This document shows positions 26,901 to 38,600 of a DNA stretch of 64,000 bases, one piece after another. The position numbers were made by a program, and so were the translations under genes. Each line of letters opens with the position of its first letter. Within the stretch, counting starts at the first letter, position 1. The DNA lies in assembly GCA_002189035.1 (NCBI GenBank), contig NEEC01000033.1:1-64000 (forward strand), read 5' to 3'. The stretch comes from Utricularia gibba (lineage: Eukaryota > Streptophyta > Magnoliopsida > Lamiales > Lentibulariaceae). The notes under the pieces are model-generated. The model saw only the letters and a list, made by a program, of their open reading frames with translations. It was not told where the DNA came from and ran no database searches.

Positions 26901-28800
26901 TGGACATATTAAAAACAAACCACAACGAAAAGTGTCTTACGTGTCCTTCCTTGGTGGCTGCGTTTAATAATGTGCTTCTCGTTCTCGAAATTGATGCAAA
27001 TGGGATACACGGCAAAAGAATCAAATAGCCACTAGAGACATGGTGTATGGGAATGGTGTATCAAGAATCAGAAGTATCATGGCAACTAATTGCATCAATC
27101 AACCCAAAACATATGGTGTCAAACTTCATCGGATATGCGATCAAGATGGAAAAAAGTCACATGTTACATCATGAATTTCGTGGCATCACTTATCCCAACA
27201 CTATTATACTCCAGGTACGCAAAAATGTTTACTTTTAACGAATCCAGTGCACGTGTGATTTTTGCAAACGCAATGAAATGAGTCGGTATCGGTGCACGAA
27301 GATTTCTTCTGAACCGCACGGTTGCAGGCACACCATTGGGAAGCCCTATTCGTGCTCCAAGTAGTATAATTTGGAGTTACGTTTGTCCCATAACTGTGGA
27401 CATATTAAAAACAAACCACAACGAAAAGTGTCTTACGTGTCCTTCCTTGGTGGCTGCGTTTAATAATGTGCTTCTCGTTCTCGAAATTGATGCAAACACG
27501 GCAAAAGAATCAAATAGCCACTAGAGACATGGTGTATGGGAATGGTGCATCAAGAATCAGAAGTATCATGCAACTAATTGCATCAATGCCAAAACATATG
27601 GTGTCAAACTTCATCGGATATGCGATCAAGATGGAAAAAAGTCACATGTTACATCATGAATTTCGTGGCATCACTTATCCCAACACTATTATACTCCAGG
27701 TACGCAAAAATGTTTACTTTTAACGAATCCAGTGCACGTGTGATTTTTAGGCTGCACCCCGAATGGTGATGCGCAATGAAATGACTATGTCGCACATCCT
27801 GGTCCACGAAGCACCTCTTCCAAAACATGCAGATCCTAACTCTTCATAGCACACCATTGGGAAGCCCGATTCGAGCTCCAAGTAGTATAATTTGGAGTTC
27901 GTTTGTCCCATAACTGTGGACATATTAAAAACAAACCACAACGAAAAGTGTCTTACGTGTCCTTCCTTGGTGGCTGCGTTTAATAATGTGCTTCTCGTTC
28001 TCGAAATTGATGCAAAGATACACGGCAAAAGAATCAAATAGCCACTAGAGACATGGTGTATGGGAATGGTGCATCAAGAATCAGAAGTATCATGCAACTA
28101 ATTGCATCAATCAACAGCCAAAACATATGGTGTCAAACTTCATCGGATATGCGATCAAGATGGAAAAAAGTCACATGTTACATCATGAATTTCGTGGCAT
28201 CACTTATCCCAACACTATTATACTCAGGTACGCAAAAATGTTTACTTTTAACGAATCCAGTGCACGTGTGATTTTTAGGCTGCACCCCGAATGGTGATGC
28301 GCAATGAAATGACTAGGTCGCACATCCTGGTCCACGAAGCACCTCTTCCAAAACATGCAGATCCTAACTCTTCATAGCACACCATTGGGAAGCCCGATTC
28401 GAGCTCCAAGTAGTATAATTTGGAGTTTCGTTTGTCCGATAACTGTGGACATATTAAAAACAAACCACAACGAAAAGTGTCTTACGTGTCCTTCCTTGGT
28501 GGCTGCGTTTAATATTGTGCTTCTCGTTCTCGAAATTGATGCAAGATACACGGCAAAAGAATCAAATAGCCACTAGAGACATGGCATCAAGAATCAGAAG
28601 TATCATGGCAACTAATTGAATCAATCAACTATGGTGTCAAACTTCATCGGATATGCGATCAAGATGGAAAAAAGTCACATGTTACATCATGAAATCACTT
28701 ATCCCAACACTATTATACTCCAGGTACGCAAAAATGTTTACTTTTAACGAATCCAGTGCACGTGTGATTTTTAGGCTGCACCCCGAATGGTGATGCGCAA
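23931..28800 (+). repeat. Satellite units in the A-to-B transition
   Basis: About nine mostly full-length units alternate between A, B and mosaic types. The unit around 24680 is B for GATGCTAAC through TAATAATGTGC but then reads CAAACAAGATAC and GGTGCATCAAG (A). The unit around 25210 is A. The unit around 25740 has an A left part (GATCC, GAGCTCC) and a B right part (GAGTTACG, GTCCCATAAC). The units around 26280 and 26810 are full B with the TGGG form. The unit around 28355 is A again. A short non-satellite replacement lies at 27264-27328. Confidence 0.88.
27264..27328. other. Short replacement within a B unit
   Basis: After GTGTGATTTTTG the unit reads a monomer-like GCAATGAAATGA and then about 45 bp, including TTTCTTCTGAACCGCACGG, that does not match the monomer. 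It resumes at GCACACCATTGGG (about 27329). Roughly 60-70 bp of normal monomer between these points is missing. It may be a diverged relic or a consensus error. No coding content or terminal repeats are visible. Confidence 0.5.
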
Positions 28801-30230
28801 TGAAATGACTACGTCACGAAGCACCTGGTGGCTTCGCTCCAAGTAGTCCGATAACTGTGGACATGCTTACAATAAACAAACACGCACCACTAGAGACATC
28901 ATCAAGAATCAGAAGTATCATGGCAGATGCTAACTATTATATCCACATGGTATCAGCCCGAATCCAGTGCACGTGTGATTTTTAGGCTGCACCCGAATGG
29001 TGATGCGCAATGAAATGACTAGTCGCACATCCTGGTCCACGAAGCACCTCTTCCAAAACATGCAGATCCTAACTCTTCATAGCACACCATTGGGAAGCCC
29101 GATTCGAGCTCCAAGTAGTATAATTTGGAGTTTCGTTTGTCCGATAACTGTGGACATATTAAAAACAAACCACAACGAAAAGTGTCTTACGTGTCCTTCC
29201 TTGGTGGCTGCGTTTAATATTGTGCTTCTCGTTCTCGAAATTGATGCTACACGGCAAAAGAATCAAATAGCGAGACATGGTCATCAAGAATCAGAAGTAT
29301 GCAACTAATTGCATCAATCATATGGTGTCAAACTTCATCGGATATGCGATCAAGATGGAAAAAAGTCACATGTTACATCATGAATCGGTACGCAAAAATG
29401 TTTACTTTTAACGAATCCAGTGCACGTGTGATTTTTAGGCTGCACCCCGAATGGTGATGCGCAATGAAATGACTATTATCAAGGATCAGGTAGCTCCAAG
29501 CAAACTGTGGACATGCTTACGAACAACCAGTCAAATATAGTGGTCACCGGCTGCACCCGAATCATGCGCAATGAAATGTAACATGTTACATCATGTTTAT
29601 TCGTGGCATCACATATTATGTCTTACGTGTCCTTCCTTGGTGGCTGCGTTTAATAATGTGCTTCTCGTTCTCGAAATTGATGCAAATATCAAATAGCCAC
29701 TAGAGACATCCAGGTAGCAAAAATGAGACGATTGGAACGCCACGTGTGATTTTCAGGCTGCACCCCAAATGCGCAATGAAATGACTATGTCGCACATCCT
29801 GACGAAGCACCTCTTCCAAAACATGCAGACTAACTCTTCATAGCACACCATTGGGAAGCCCTATTCGTGCTCCAAGTAGTATAATTGGAGTTACGTTTGT
29901 CCCACATATTAAAAACAAACCACAACGAAAAGTGTCTTACGTGTCCTTCCTTGGTGGCTGCGTTTAATAATGTGCATTGATTTTCAAACCACTAGAGACA
30001 TGGTGTATGGAATGGTGTATCATCACTTACATCAATCAACAGTATGGTGTCAAACTTCATCTATGCGATCAAGATGGAAAAAAGTCACATGTTACATCAT
30101 GAATTTCGTGGCATCACTTATCCCAACACTATTATACTCCAGGTACGCAAAAATGTTTACTTTTAACGAATCCAGTGCACGTGTGATTTTTAAATGGTGA
30201 TGCACAAGAATCTTCCAAAACATGCAGATG
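28801..30230 (+). repeat. Damaged satellite patch 2
   Basis: A nearly intact A unit at 28975-29470 sits between two decayed stretches. In 28811-28975 and 29475-29830 only short monomer words remain (for example CACTAGAGACAT, CACGTGTGATTTT, CTTGGTGGCTGCG), in monomer order but with most of the intervening sequence missing. From 29830 to 30230 the unit is largely complete with B markers (CCTATTCGTGCTCC, GAGTTACG). There is no gene. Confidence 0.82.
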
Positions 30231-31780
30231 CTAACTCTTCATAGCACACCATTGGGAAGCAAAGTAGTATAATTTGGAGTTACGTTTGTCCCATAACTGT
30301 GGACATATTAAAAACAAACCACAACGAAAAGTGTCTTACGTGTCCTTCCTTGGTGGCTGCGTTTAATAATGTGCTTCTCGTTCTCGAAATTGATGCAAAT
30401 GGGATACACGGCAAAAGAATCAAATAGCCACTAGAGACATGGTGTATGGGAATGGTGTATCAAGAATCAGAAGTATCATGGCAACTAATTGCATCAATCA
30501 ACAGCCAAAACATATGGTGTCAAACTTCATCGGATATGCGATCAAGATGGAAAAAAGTCACATGTTACATCATGAATTTCGTGGCATCACTTATCCCAAC
30601 ACTATTATACTCCAGGTACGCAAAAATGTTTACTTTTAACGAATCCAGTGCACGTGTGATTTTTAGGCTGCACCCCGAATGGTGATGCGCAATGAAATGA
30701 CTATGTCGCACATCCTGGTCCACGAAGCACCTCTTCCAAAACATGCAGATCTAACTCTTCATAGCACACCATTGGGAAGCCCTATTCGTGCTCCAAGTAG
30801 TATAATTTGGAGTTTCGTTATTAAAAACAAACCACAACGAAAAGTGTCTTACGTGTCCTTCCTTGGTGGCTGCGTTTAATAATGTGCTTCTCGTTCTCGA
30901 AATTGATGCAAATATTCAAATAACTCCACAAACATGAAAAGCATGTCAAACTTCACGTGTCCACACATCATTGATCACTTATCCCAACACTATTATACAC
31001 CAGGCTGCGTTTAATGGTGATTGCTTCTCGTTCTCGAAATTGCATGCATTCGTGCTCCAAGTAGTATAATTGGAGTTACGTTTGTCCCATAACTGACATA
31101 TTAAAAACAAACCACAACGAAAAGTGTCTTACGTGTCCTTCCTTGGTGGCTGCGTTTAATAATGAAATTGATGCAAATAGTCACTAGAGACATGGTGTAT
31201 GGGAATGGTGTATCAAGAATCAGAAGTATCATGGCAACTAATTGATCAATCAACAGCCAAAACATATGGTGTCAAACTTCATCGGATATGCGATCAAGAT
31301 GGAAAAAAGTCACATGTTACATCATGAATTTCGTGGCATCACTTATCCCAACACTATTATACTCCAGGTACGCAAAAATGTTTACTTTTAACGAATCCAG
31401 TGCACGTGTGATTTTTAGGCTGCACCCCGAATGGTGATGCGCAATGAAATGACTATGTCGCACATCCTGGAAGCACCTCTTCCAAAACATGCAGATGCTA
31501 ACTCTTCATAGCACACCATTGGGAAGCCCTATTCGTGCTCCAAGTAGTATAATTTGGAGTTACGTTTGTCCCATAACTGTGGACATATTAAAAACAAACC
31601 ACAACGAAAAGTGTCTTACGTGTCCTTCCTTGGTGGCTGCGTTTAATAATGTGCTTCTCGTTCTCGAAATTGATGCAAAGATACACGGCAAAAGAATCAA
31701 ATAGCCACTAGAGACATGGTGTATGGGAATGGTGTATCAAGAATCAGAAGTATCATGGCAACTAATTGAATCAATCAACA
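30231..31780 (+). repeat. Satellite units, mainly B with shortened copies
   Basis: A full B-type unit starts at 30439 (GGTGTATCAAG, CAAATGGGATAC just upstream). It is followed by one with a loss at about 30820, where GAGTTTCG runs directly into TTATTAAAAAC, and by a scrambled stretch at 30910-31050. Another unit is near-complete from about 31190 to 31780. At 30790-30820 a B left marker (CGTGCTCC) is joined to an A right marker (GAGTTTCG), one of the few cases where the two sides of dyad 1 come from different subfamilies. Confidence 0.82.
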
Positions 31781-32222
31781 GGCAAAAGCAACCACATTGG
31801 AGCACGGCAAAACGGTGTATGCGATCATCGCAATGAAATGACTATGTCGGATATTAAGCACAAAAAAACACAGTGTCTTACGTGTCCTTCCTTGGTGGCT
31901 GCGTTTAATAATGTGCTTCTCGTTCTCGAAATTGATGCAAATCACGTCAAATAGCTCATGGTGTAAATGGTGTATCAAGAATCAGAAGTATCATGGCAAC
32001 TAATTGATCAAGGAAAAATCCACACACATCATGAAATGGTTACTTTTAACGAATCCAGTGCACGTGTGATTTTTCGGCTGCAAATCTGCAGACGATCAAA
32101 ACATGGCCTGCGCAATCTGCCCACCGGTGTGATATGCGATCAAGATGGAAATCACATCTTCGTCGCACATCTGTCCAAAGCACCTAACGCAGATCCTAGT
32201 GCCCGATTCGTCCAAGTAGTAT
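31781..32222 (+). repeat. Damaged satellite patch 3
   Basis: Two abbreviated units hold intact cores such as GTGTCTTACGTGTCCTTCC (about 31875) and ACTTTTAACGAATCCAGTGC (about 32042). These are joined by stretches at 31785-31870 and 32085-32200 in which monomer words are broken up and interspersed with unfamiliar bases. The reading resumes as an A-type unit at about 32205 (GATTCG, then GAGTTTCGTTTGTCCGATAAC). No feature other than decayed satellite is visible. Confidence 0.78.
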
Positions 32223-33899
32223 AATTTGGAGTTTCGTTTGTCCGATAACTGTGGACATATTAAAAACAAACCACAACGCTTACGTGTCCTTCCTTGAATA
32301 TGTGCTTCTCGTTCTCGAAATTGATGCAAACAAGATACACGGCAAAAGAATCAAATAGCCACTAGAGACATGGTGTATGGGAATGGTGCATCAAGAATCA
32401 GAAGTATCATGGCAACTAATTGCCAATCAACAGCCAAAACGTATGGCTGTCAAACTTCATCGGATATGCGATCAAGATGGAAAAAAGTCTGTTACATCAT
32501 GAATTTCGTGGCATCACTTATCCCAACACTATTATACTCCAGGTACGCAAAAATGACTTTTAACGAATCCAGTGCACGTGTGACTGCACCCGAATGGTGA
32601 TGCGCAATGAAATGACTAGTCGCACATCACGAAGCACCTCTTCCAAAACATGCAGGCACACCATTGGGAAGCCCGATTCGAGCTCCAAGTAGTATAATTT
32701 GGAGTTTCGTTTGTCCGATAACTGTGGACATATTAAAAACAAACCACAACGAAAAGTGTCTTACGTGTCCTTCCTTGGTGGCTGCGTTTAATATGTGCTT
32801 CTCGTTCTCGAAATTGATGCAAACATACACGGCAAAAGAATCAAATAGCCACTAGAGACATGGTGTATGGGAATGGTGCATCAAGAATCAGAAGTATCAT
32901 GGCAACTAATTGATCAATCAACAGCCAAACATATGGTGTCAAACTTCATCGGATATGCGATCAAGATGGAAAAAAGTCACATGTTACATCATGAATTTCG
33001 TGGCATCACTTATCCCAACACTATTATACACCAGGTACGCAAAAATGTTTACTTTTAACGAATCCAGTGCACGTGTGATTTTTAGGCTGCACCCCGAATG
33101 GTGATGCGCAATGAAATGACTAGTCGCACATCCACGAAGCACCTCTTCCAAAACATGCAGATGCTAACTCTTCATAGCACACCATTGGGAGCCCTATTCG
33201 TGCTCCAAGTAGTATAATTTGGAGTTACGTTTGTCCATAACTGTGGACATATTAAAAACAAACCACAACGAAAAGTGTCTTACGTGTCCTTCCTTGGTGG
33301 CTGCGTTTAATAATGTGCTTCTCGTTCTCGAAATTGATGCAAAAGATACACGGCAAAAGAATCAAACCACTAGAGACATGGTGTATGGGAATGGTGCATC
33401 AAGAATCAGAAGTATCATGCAACTAATTGCATCAATCAACAGGGTGTCAAACTTCATCGGATATGCGATCAAGATGGAAAAAAGTCACATGTTACATCAT
33501 GAATTTCGTGGCATCACTTATCCCAACACTATTATACTCCAGGTACGCAAAAATGTTTACTTTTAACGAATCCAGTGCACGTGTGATTTTTAGGCTGCAC
33601 CCCGAATGGTGATGCGCAATGAAATGACTATGTCGCACATCCTGGTCCACGAAGCACCTCTTCCAAAACATGCAGAGGCACACCCCCGATTCGAGCTCCA
33701 AGTAGTATACGTTTGTCCGATAACTGTGGACATATTAAAAACAAACCACAACGAAAAGTGTCTTACGTGTCCTTCCTTGGTGGCTGCGTTTAATATTGTG
33801 CTTCTCGTTCTCGAAATTGATGCGATACACGGCAAAAGAATCAAATAGCCACTAGAGACATGGTGTATGGGAATGGTGCATCAAGAATCAGAAGTATCA
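32223..33899 (+). repeat. Satellite units, A and mosaic
   Basis: Three units with small internal losses. The first two carry A markers on the dyad side (GATTCGAGCTCC at about 32683). The third is B there (CCTATTCGTGCTCC at about 33193) but has GGTGCATCAAG (A) and ATTGCATCAATC (B). The segment near 33680-33720 returns to A (GATTCGAGCTCC) but lacks the ATTTGGAG arm of dyad 1. One-base losses are frequent. Confidence 0.83.
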
Positions 33900-34900
33900 T
33901 GCAGCATGCTAAAACTTCATTATGCATCAAGCACACATCATGCGTGGCATCACTTATCCCAACACTATGGTACCAAACTTCGTCTCCAAGTGGAAAAATT
34001 TCACGTTTGTCCATGTTACATCTGTCTTCTCGATGAATTTCGGGACATACACGGCATCAAAGAATCAACATATGCCACTAGCCAGACACATGGAAATGGT
34101 TGTACTTTTAACGAATCCAGTGCACGTGTGATTTTTAAGCTGCAGAAGAATGCATGGCGCAACTAGTGCATCAATCACACTGGAAATCATACACGAAGCA
34201 CCTCTGTCAAACAAAATCATGCAGATCCTAACTATGCGATCAAGATGGAAAAAGTCACATGTTACATCATGAATTTCGTGGCATCACTTATCCCAACACG
34301 ATACTGAGCGCAAAAATGTTTACTAGTAATCCAATTTGCACGTGTGATTGTTTCGGCTGCACCCCGAGACATGGTGATGCAAAACAAACCAAAACGAAAA
34401 GTGTCGCATCATCTGGTCATGGCTGCGTTCTTCCAATGAACTTCGCAGTTCTCGCTTCATAGCACACCATTGGGAAACGTGCTCCATAGTAGTAATAATG
34501 AATCAAATACGTCACTAGAGACATGGTGTATGGGAATGGTGCATCCATCAACTGGACATATCAAAAACAAACCACATTGCGATCAATCAACAGCCAAAAC
34601 TTACGTGTGTGTCAAACTGGCTATCGGATAATGCGATGCTAAGTTGGAAAAAAAGTCAAACATACACGGCACAATCAATCAAATTTCACTAGAGACATGG
34701 TGTAGGAATGGTGTATCAAGAATCAGAAGTATCATGGCAACTAATTGCAATCAATATTAACTGCCAAAACACGCAAAAATGTCGGACTTTTAACGAATCC
34801 AGTGCACGTGTGATTTTTAAGATGCTGAAAAGTCACATGTTACATCATGATTTCGTGGCATCACGCACAACAAATTGATGCAAAGATACACGGCAAAAGA
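33900..34900 (+). repeat. Damaged patch 4, two registers interwoven
   Basis: Words from two different positions of the monomer alternate here. At 33974-34042 the order is CAAACTTC, CTCCAAG, TGGAAAAA, CGTTTGTCC, ATGTTACATC, CTTCTCG, ATGAATTTCG. The 1st, 3rd, 5th and 7th belong to one register and the others to a second. At 34371-34475 words of the GTGATGC to CTTCATAGC segment alternate with words of the AAAACAAACC to GTTCTCG segment, which lies about 163 bp further along an intact unit. The final 250 bp (34650-34900) is more conventional deleted monomer. This pattern is hard to produce by ordinary mutation and suggests a consensus made from misaligned copies. Confidence 0.75.
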
Positions 34901-37900
34901 ATCAAATAGCCACTAGAGACATGGTCAAGAATCAGAAGTATCATGGCAACTAATTGCATCAATCAACAGCCAAACATATGGTGTCAAACTTCATCGGATA
35001 TGCGATCAAGATGGAAAAAGTCACATGTTACATCATGAATTTCGTGGCATCACTTATCCAACACTATTATACTCCAGGTACGCAAAAATGAATCCAGTGC
35101 ACGTGTGATTTTTAGGCTGCACCCGAATGGTGATGCGCAATGAAATGACTATGTCGCACATCCTGGTCACGAAGCACCTCTTCCAAAACATGCAGATGCT
35201 AACTCTTCATAGCACACCATTGGGAAGCCCTATTCGTGCTCCAAGTAGTATAATTTGGAGTTACGTTTGTCCCATAACTGACATATTAAAAACAAACCAC
35301 AACGAAAAGTGTCTTACGTGTCCTTCCTTGGTGGCTGCGTTTAATAATGTGCTTCTTCTCGAAATTGATGCAAATATACACGGCAAAAGAATCAAATAGC
35401 CACTAGAGACATGGTGTATGGAATGGTGTATCAAGAATCAGAAGTATCATGGCAACTAATTGCATCAATCAACAGCCAAAACATATGGTGTCAAACTTCA
35501 TCGGATATGCGATCAAGATGGAAAAAAGTCACATGTTACATCATGAATTTCGTGGCATCACTTATCCCAACACTATTATACTCCAGGTACGCAAAAATGT
35601 TTACTTTTAACGAATCCAGTGCACGTGTGATTTTTCGGCTGCACCCGAATGGTGATGCGCAATGAAATGACTATGTCGCACATCCACGAAGCACCTCTTC
35701 CAAAACATGCAGATGCTAACTCTTCATAGCACACCATTGGGAAGCCCTATTCGTGCTCCAAGTAGTATAATTTGGAGTTATTTGTCCCATAACTGTGGAC
35801 ATATTAAAAACAAACCACAACGAAAAGTGTCTTACGTGTCCTTCCTTGGTGGCTGCGTTTAATAATGTGCTTCTCGTTCTCGAAATTGATGCAAATGATA
35901 CACGGCAAAAGAATCAAATAGCCACTAGAGACATGGTGTATGGGAATGGTGTATCAAGAATCAGAAGTATCATGGCAACTAATTGCATCAATCAACTGCC
36001 AAAACATATGGTGTCAAACTTCATCGGATATGCGATCAAGATGGAAAAAAGTCACATGTTACATCATGAATTTCGTGGCATCACTTATCCCAACACTATT
36101 ATACAGGTACGCAAAAATGTTTACTTTTAACGAATCCAGTGCACGTGTGATTTTTAGGCTGCACCCGAATGGTGATGCGCAATGAAATGACTATGTCGCA
36201 CATCCTGGTCCACGAAGCACCTCTTCCAAAACATGCAGATGCTAACTCTTCATAGCACACCATTGGGAAGCCCTATTCGTGCTCCAAGTAGTATAATTGG
36301 AGTTACGTTTGTCCCATAACTGTGGACATATTAAAAACAAACCACAACGAAAAGTGTCTTACGTGTCCTTCCTTGGTGGCTGCGTTTAATAATGTGCTTC
36401 TCGTTCTCGAAATTGATGCAAAGATACACGGCAAAAGAATCAAATAGCCACTAGAGACATGGTGTATGGGAATGGTGTATCAAGAATCAGAAGTATCATG
36501 GCAACTAATTGCATCAATCAACAGCCAAACATATGTGTCAAACTTCATCGGATATGCGATCAAGATGGAAAAAAGTCACATGTTACATCATGAATTTCGT
36601 GGCATCACTTATCCCAACACTATTATACTCCAGGTACGCAAAAATGTTTACTTTTAACGAATCCAGTGCACGTGTGATTTTTCGGCTGCACCCGAATGGT
36701 GATGCGCAATGAAATGACTATGTCGCACATCCTGGTCCACGAAGCACCTCTTCCAAAACATGCAGATGCTAACTCTTCATAGCACACCATTGGAAGCCCT
36801 ATTCGTGCTCCAAGTAGTATAATTTGGAGTTACGTTTGTCCCATAACTGTGGACATATTAAAAACAAACCACAACGAAAAGTGTCTTACGTGTCCTTCCT
36901 TGGTGGCTGCGTTTAATAATGTGCTTCTCGTTCTCGAAATTGATGCAAATGGATACACGGCAAAAGAATCAAATAGCCACTAGAGACATGGTGTATGGGA
37001 ATGGTGTATCAAGAATCAGAAGTATCATGGCAACTAATTGCATCAATCAACAGCCAAACATCAAACTTCATCGGATATGCGATCAAGATGGAAAAAAGTC
37101 ACATGTTACATCATGAATTTCGTGGCATCACTTATCCCAACACTATTATACTCCAGGTACGCAAAAATGTTTACTTTTAACGAATCCAGTGCACGTGTGA
37201 TTTTTCGGCTGCACCCGAATGGTGATGCGCAATGAAATGACTAGTCGCACATCCTGATCACGAAGCACCTCTTCCAAAACATGCAGATGCTAACTCTTCA
37301 TAGCACACCATTGGGAAGCCCTATTCGTGCTCCAAGAAGTATAATTTGGAGTTTTTGTCCCATAACTGGGAGAAAAACAAACCACAACGAAAAGTGTCTT
37401 ACGTGTCCTTCCTTGGTGGCTGCGTTTAATAATGTGCTTCTCGTTCTCGAAATTGATGCAAAATACACGGCAAAAGAATCAAATAGCCACTAGAGACATG
37501 GTGTATGGAATGGTGTATCAAGAATCAGAAGTATCATGGCAACTAATTGCATCAATCAACAGCCAAAACATATGGTGTCAAACTTCATCGGATATGCGAT
37601 CAAGATGGAAAAAGTCACATGTTACATCATGAATTTCGTGGCATCACTTATCCCAACACTATTATACTCCAGGTACGCAAAAATGTTTACTTTTAACGAA
37701 TCCAGTGCACGTGTGATTTTTCGGCTGCACCCCGAATGGTGATGCGCAATGAAATGACTATGTCGCACATACGAAGCACCTCTTCCAAAACATGCAGATG
37801 CTAACTCTTCATAGCACACCATTGGGAAGCCCTATTCGTGCTCCAAGTAGTATAATTTGGAGTTACGTTTGTCCCATAACTGTGGACATATTAAAAACAA

Positions 37901-38055
37901 ACCACAACGAAAAGTGTCTTACGTGTCCTTCCTTGGTGGCTGCGTTTAATAATGTGCTTCTCGTTCTCGAAATTGATGCGATACACGGCAAAAGAATCAA
38001 ATAGCCACTAGAGACATGGTGTATGGGAATGGTGTATCAAGAATCAGAAGTATCA
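34901..38055 (+). repeat. B-type satellite units with small deletions
   Basis: Six units are mostly B (GATGCTAAC, CCTATTCGTGCTCC, GAGTTACG, TAATAATGTGC, GGTGTATCAAG, ATTGCATCAATC). Units are 515-532 bp because nearly every one lacks a few bases: ACTGACATATT at about 35277, GAGTTATTTGTCC at about 35776, AACTGGGAGAAAAAC at about 37366, and a lost CATATGGTG at about 37058. TTTTTAGGC and TTTTTCGGC alternate irregularly. Confidence 0.87.
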
Positions 38056-38600
38056 TGGCAAGTCAATCATAAAACATCGGATATGCGATCAAGATTCACA
38101 TCATCATCCATCACTTATCCCAACACTATTATACAGGTACGCAGGAATCCACGCAAAAATGAAATTTCGCACATCACGAAGCACCTCTTCCAAAACATGC
38201 AGATGCTAACTCTTCTAGCACACCATTGTTCGTGCTCCAAGTAGTATAATTTGGAGTTACGTTTGTCCCATAACTGTGGACATATTAAAAACAAACCACA
38301 ACGAAAAGTGTCTTACGTGTCCTTCCTTGGTGGCTGCGTTTAATAATGTGCTTCTCGTTCTCGAAATTGATGCAATACACGGCAAATAGAATCATCAATC
38401 AGCCACTAGAGACATCATGCCCATGCATCAAAATCATGAAGGCTGCACCAAATCAACAACAATGTGTCCCTATTCGTGCTCCAAGTAGTATAATTTGGAG
38501 TTATAACTGTGGACATATTAAAAACAAACCACAACGAAAAGTGTCTTACGTGTCCTTCCTTGGTGGCTGCGTTTAATAAAGATGCTTCACGTTCATCAAG
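38056..38600 (+). repeat. Damaged satellite patch 5
   Basis: Between about 38060 and 38170 and again between about 38385 and 38470 most of the monomer is missing, with short words remaining in monomer order. The intervening stretch 38228-38375 is a clean B segment from CGTGCTCC to AAATTGATGC. From 38470 a B segment resumes but lacks ACGTTTGTCCC, joining GGAGTTA directly to TAACTG; the same join recurs at about 40751. Confidence 0.8.
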
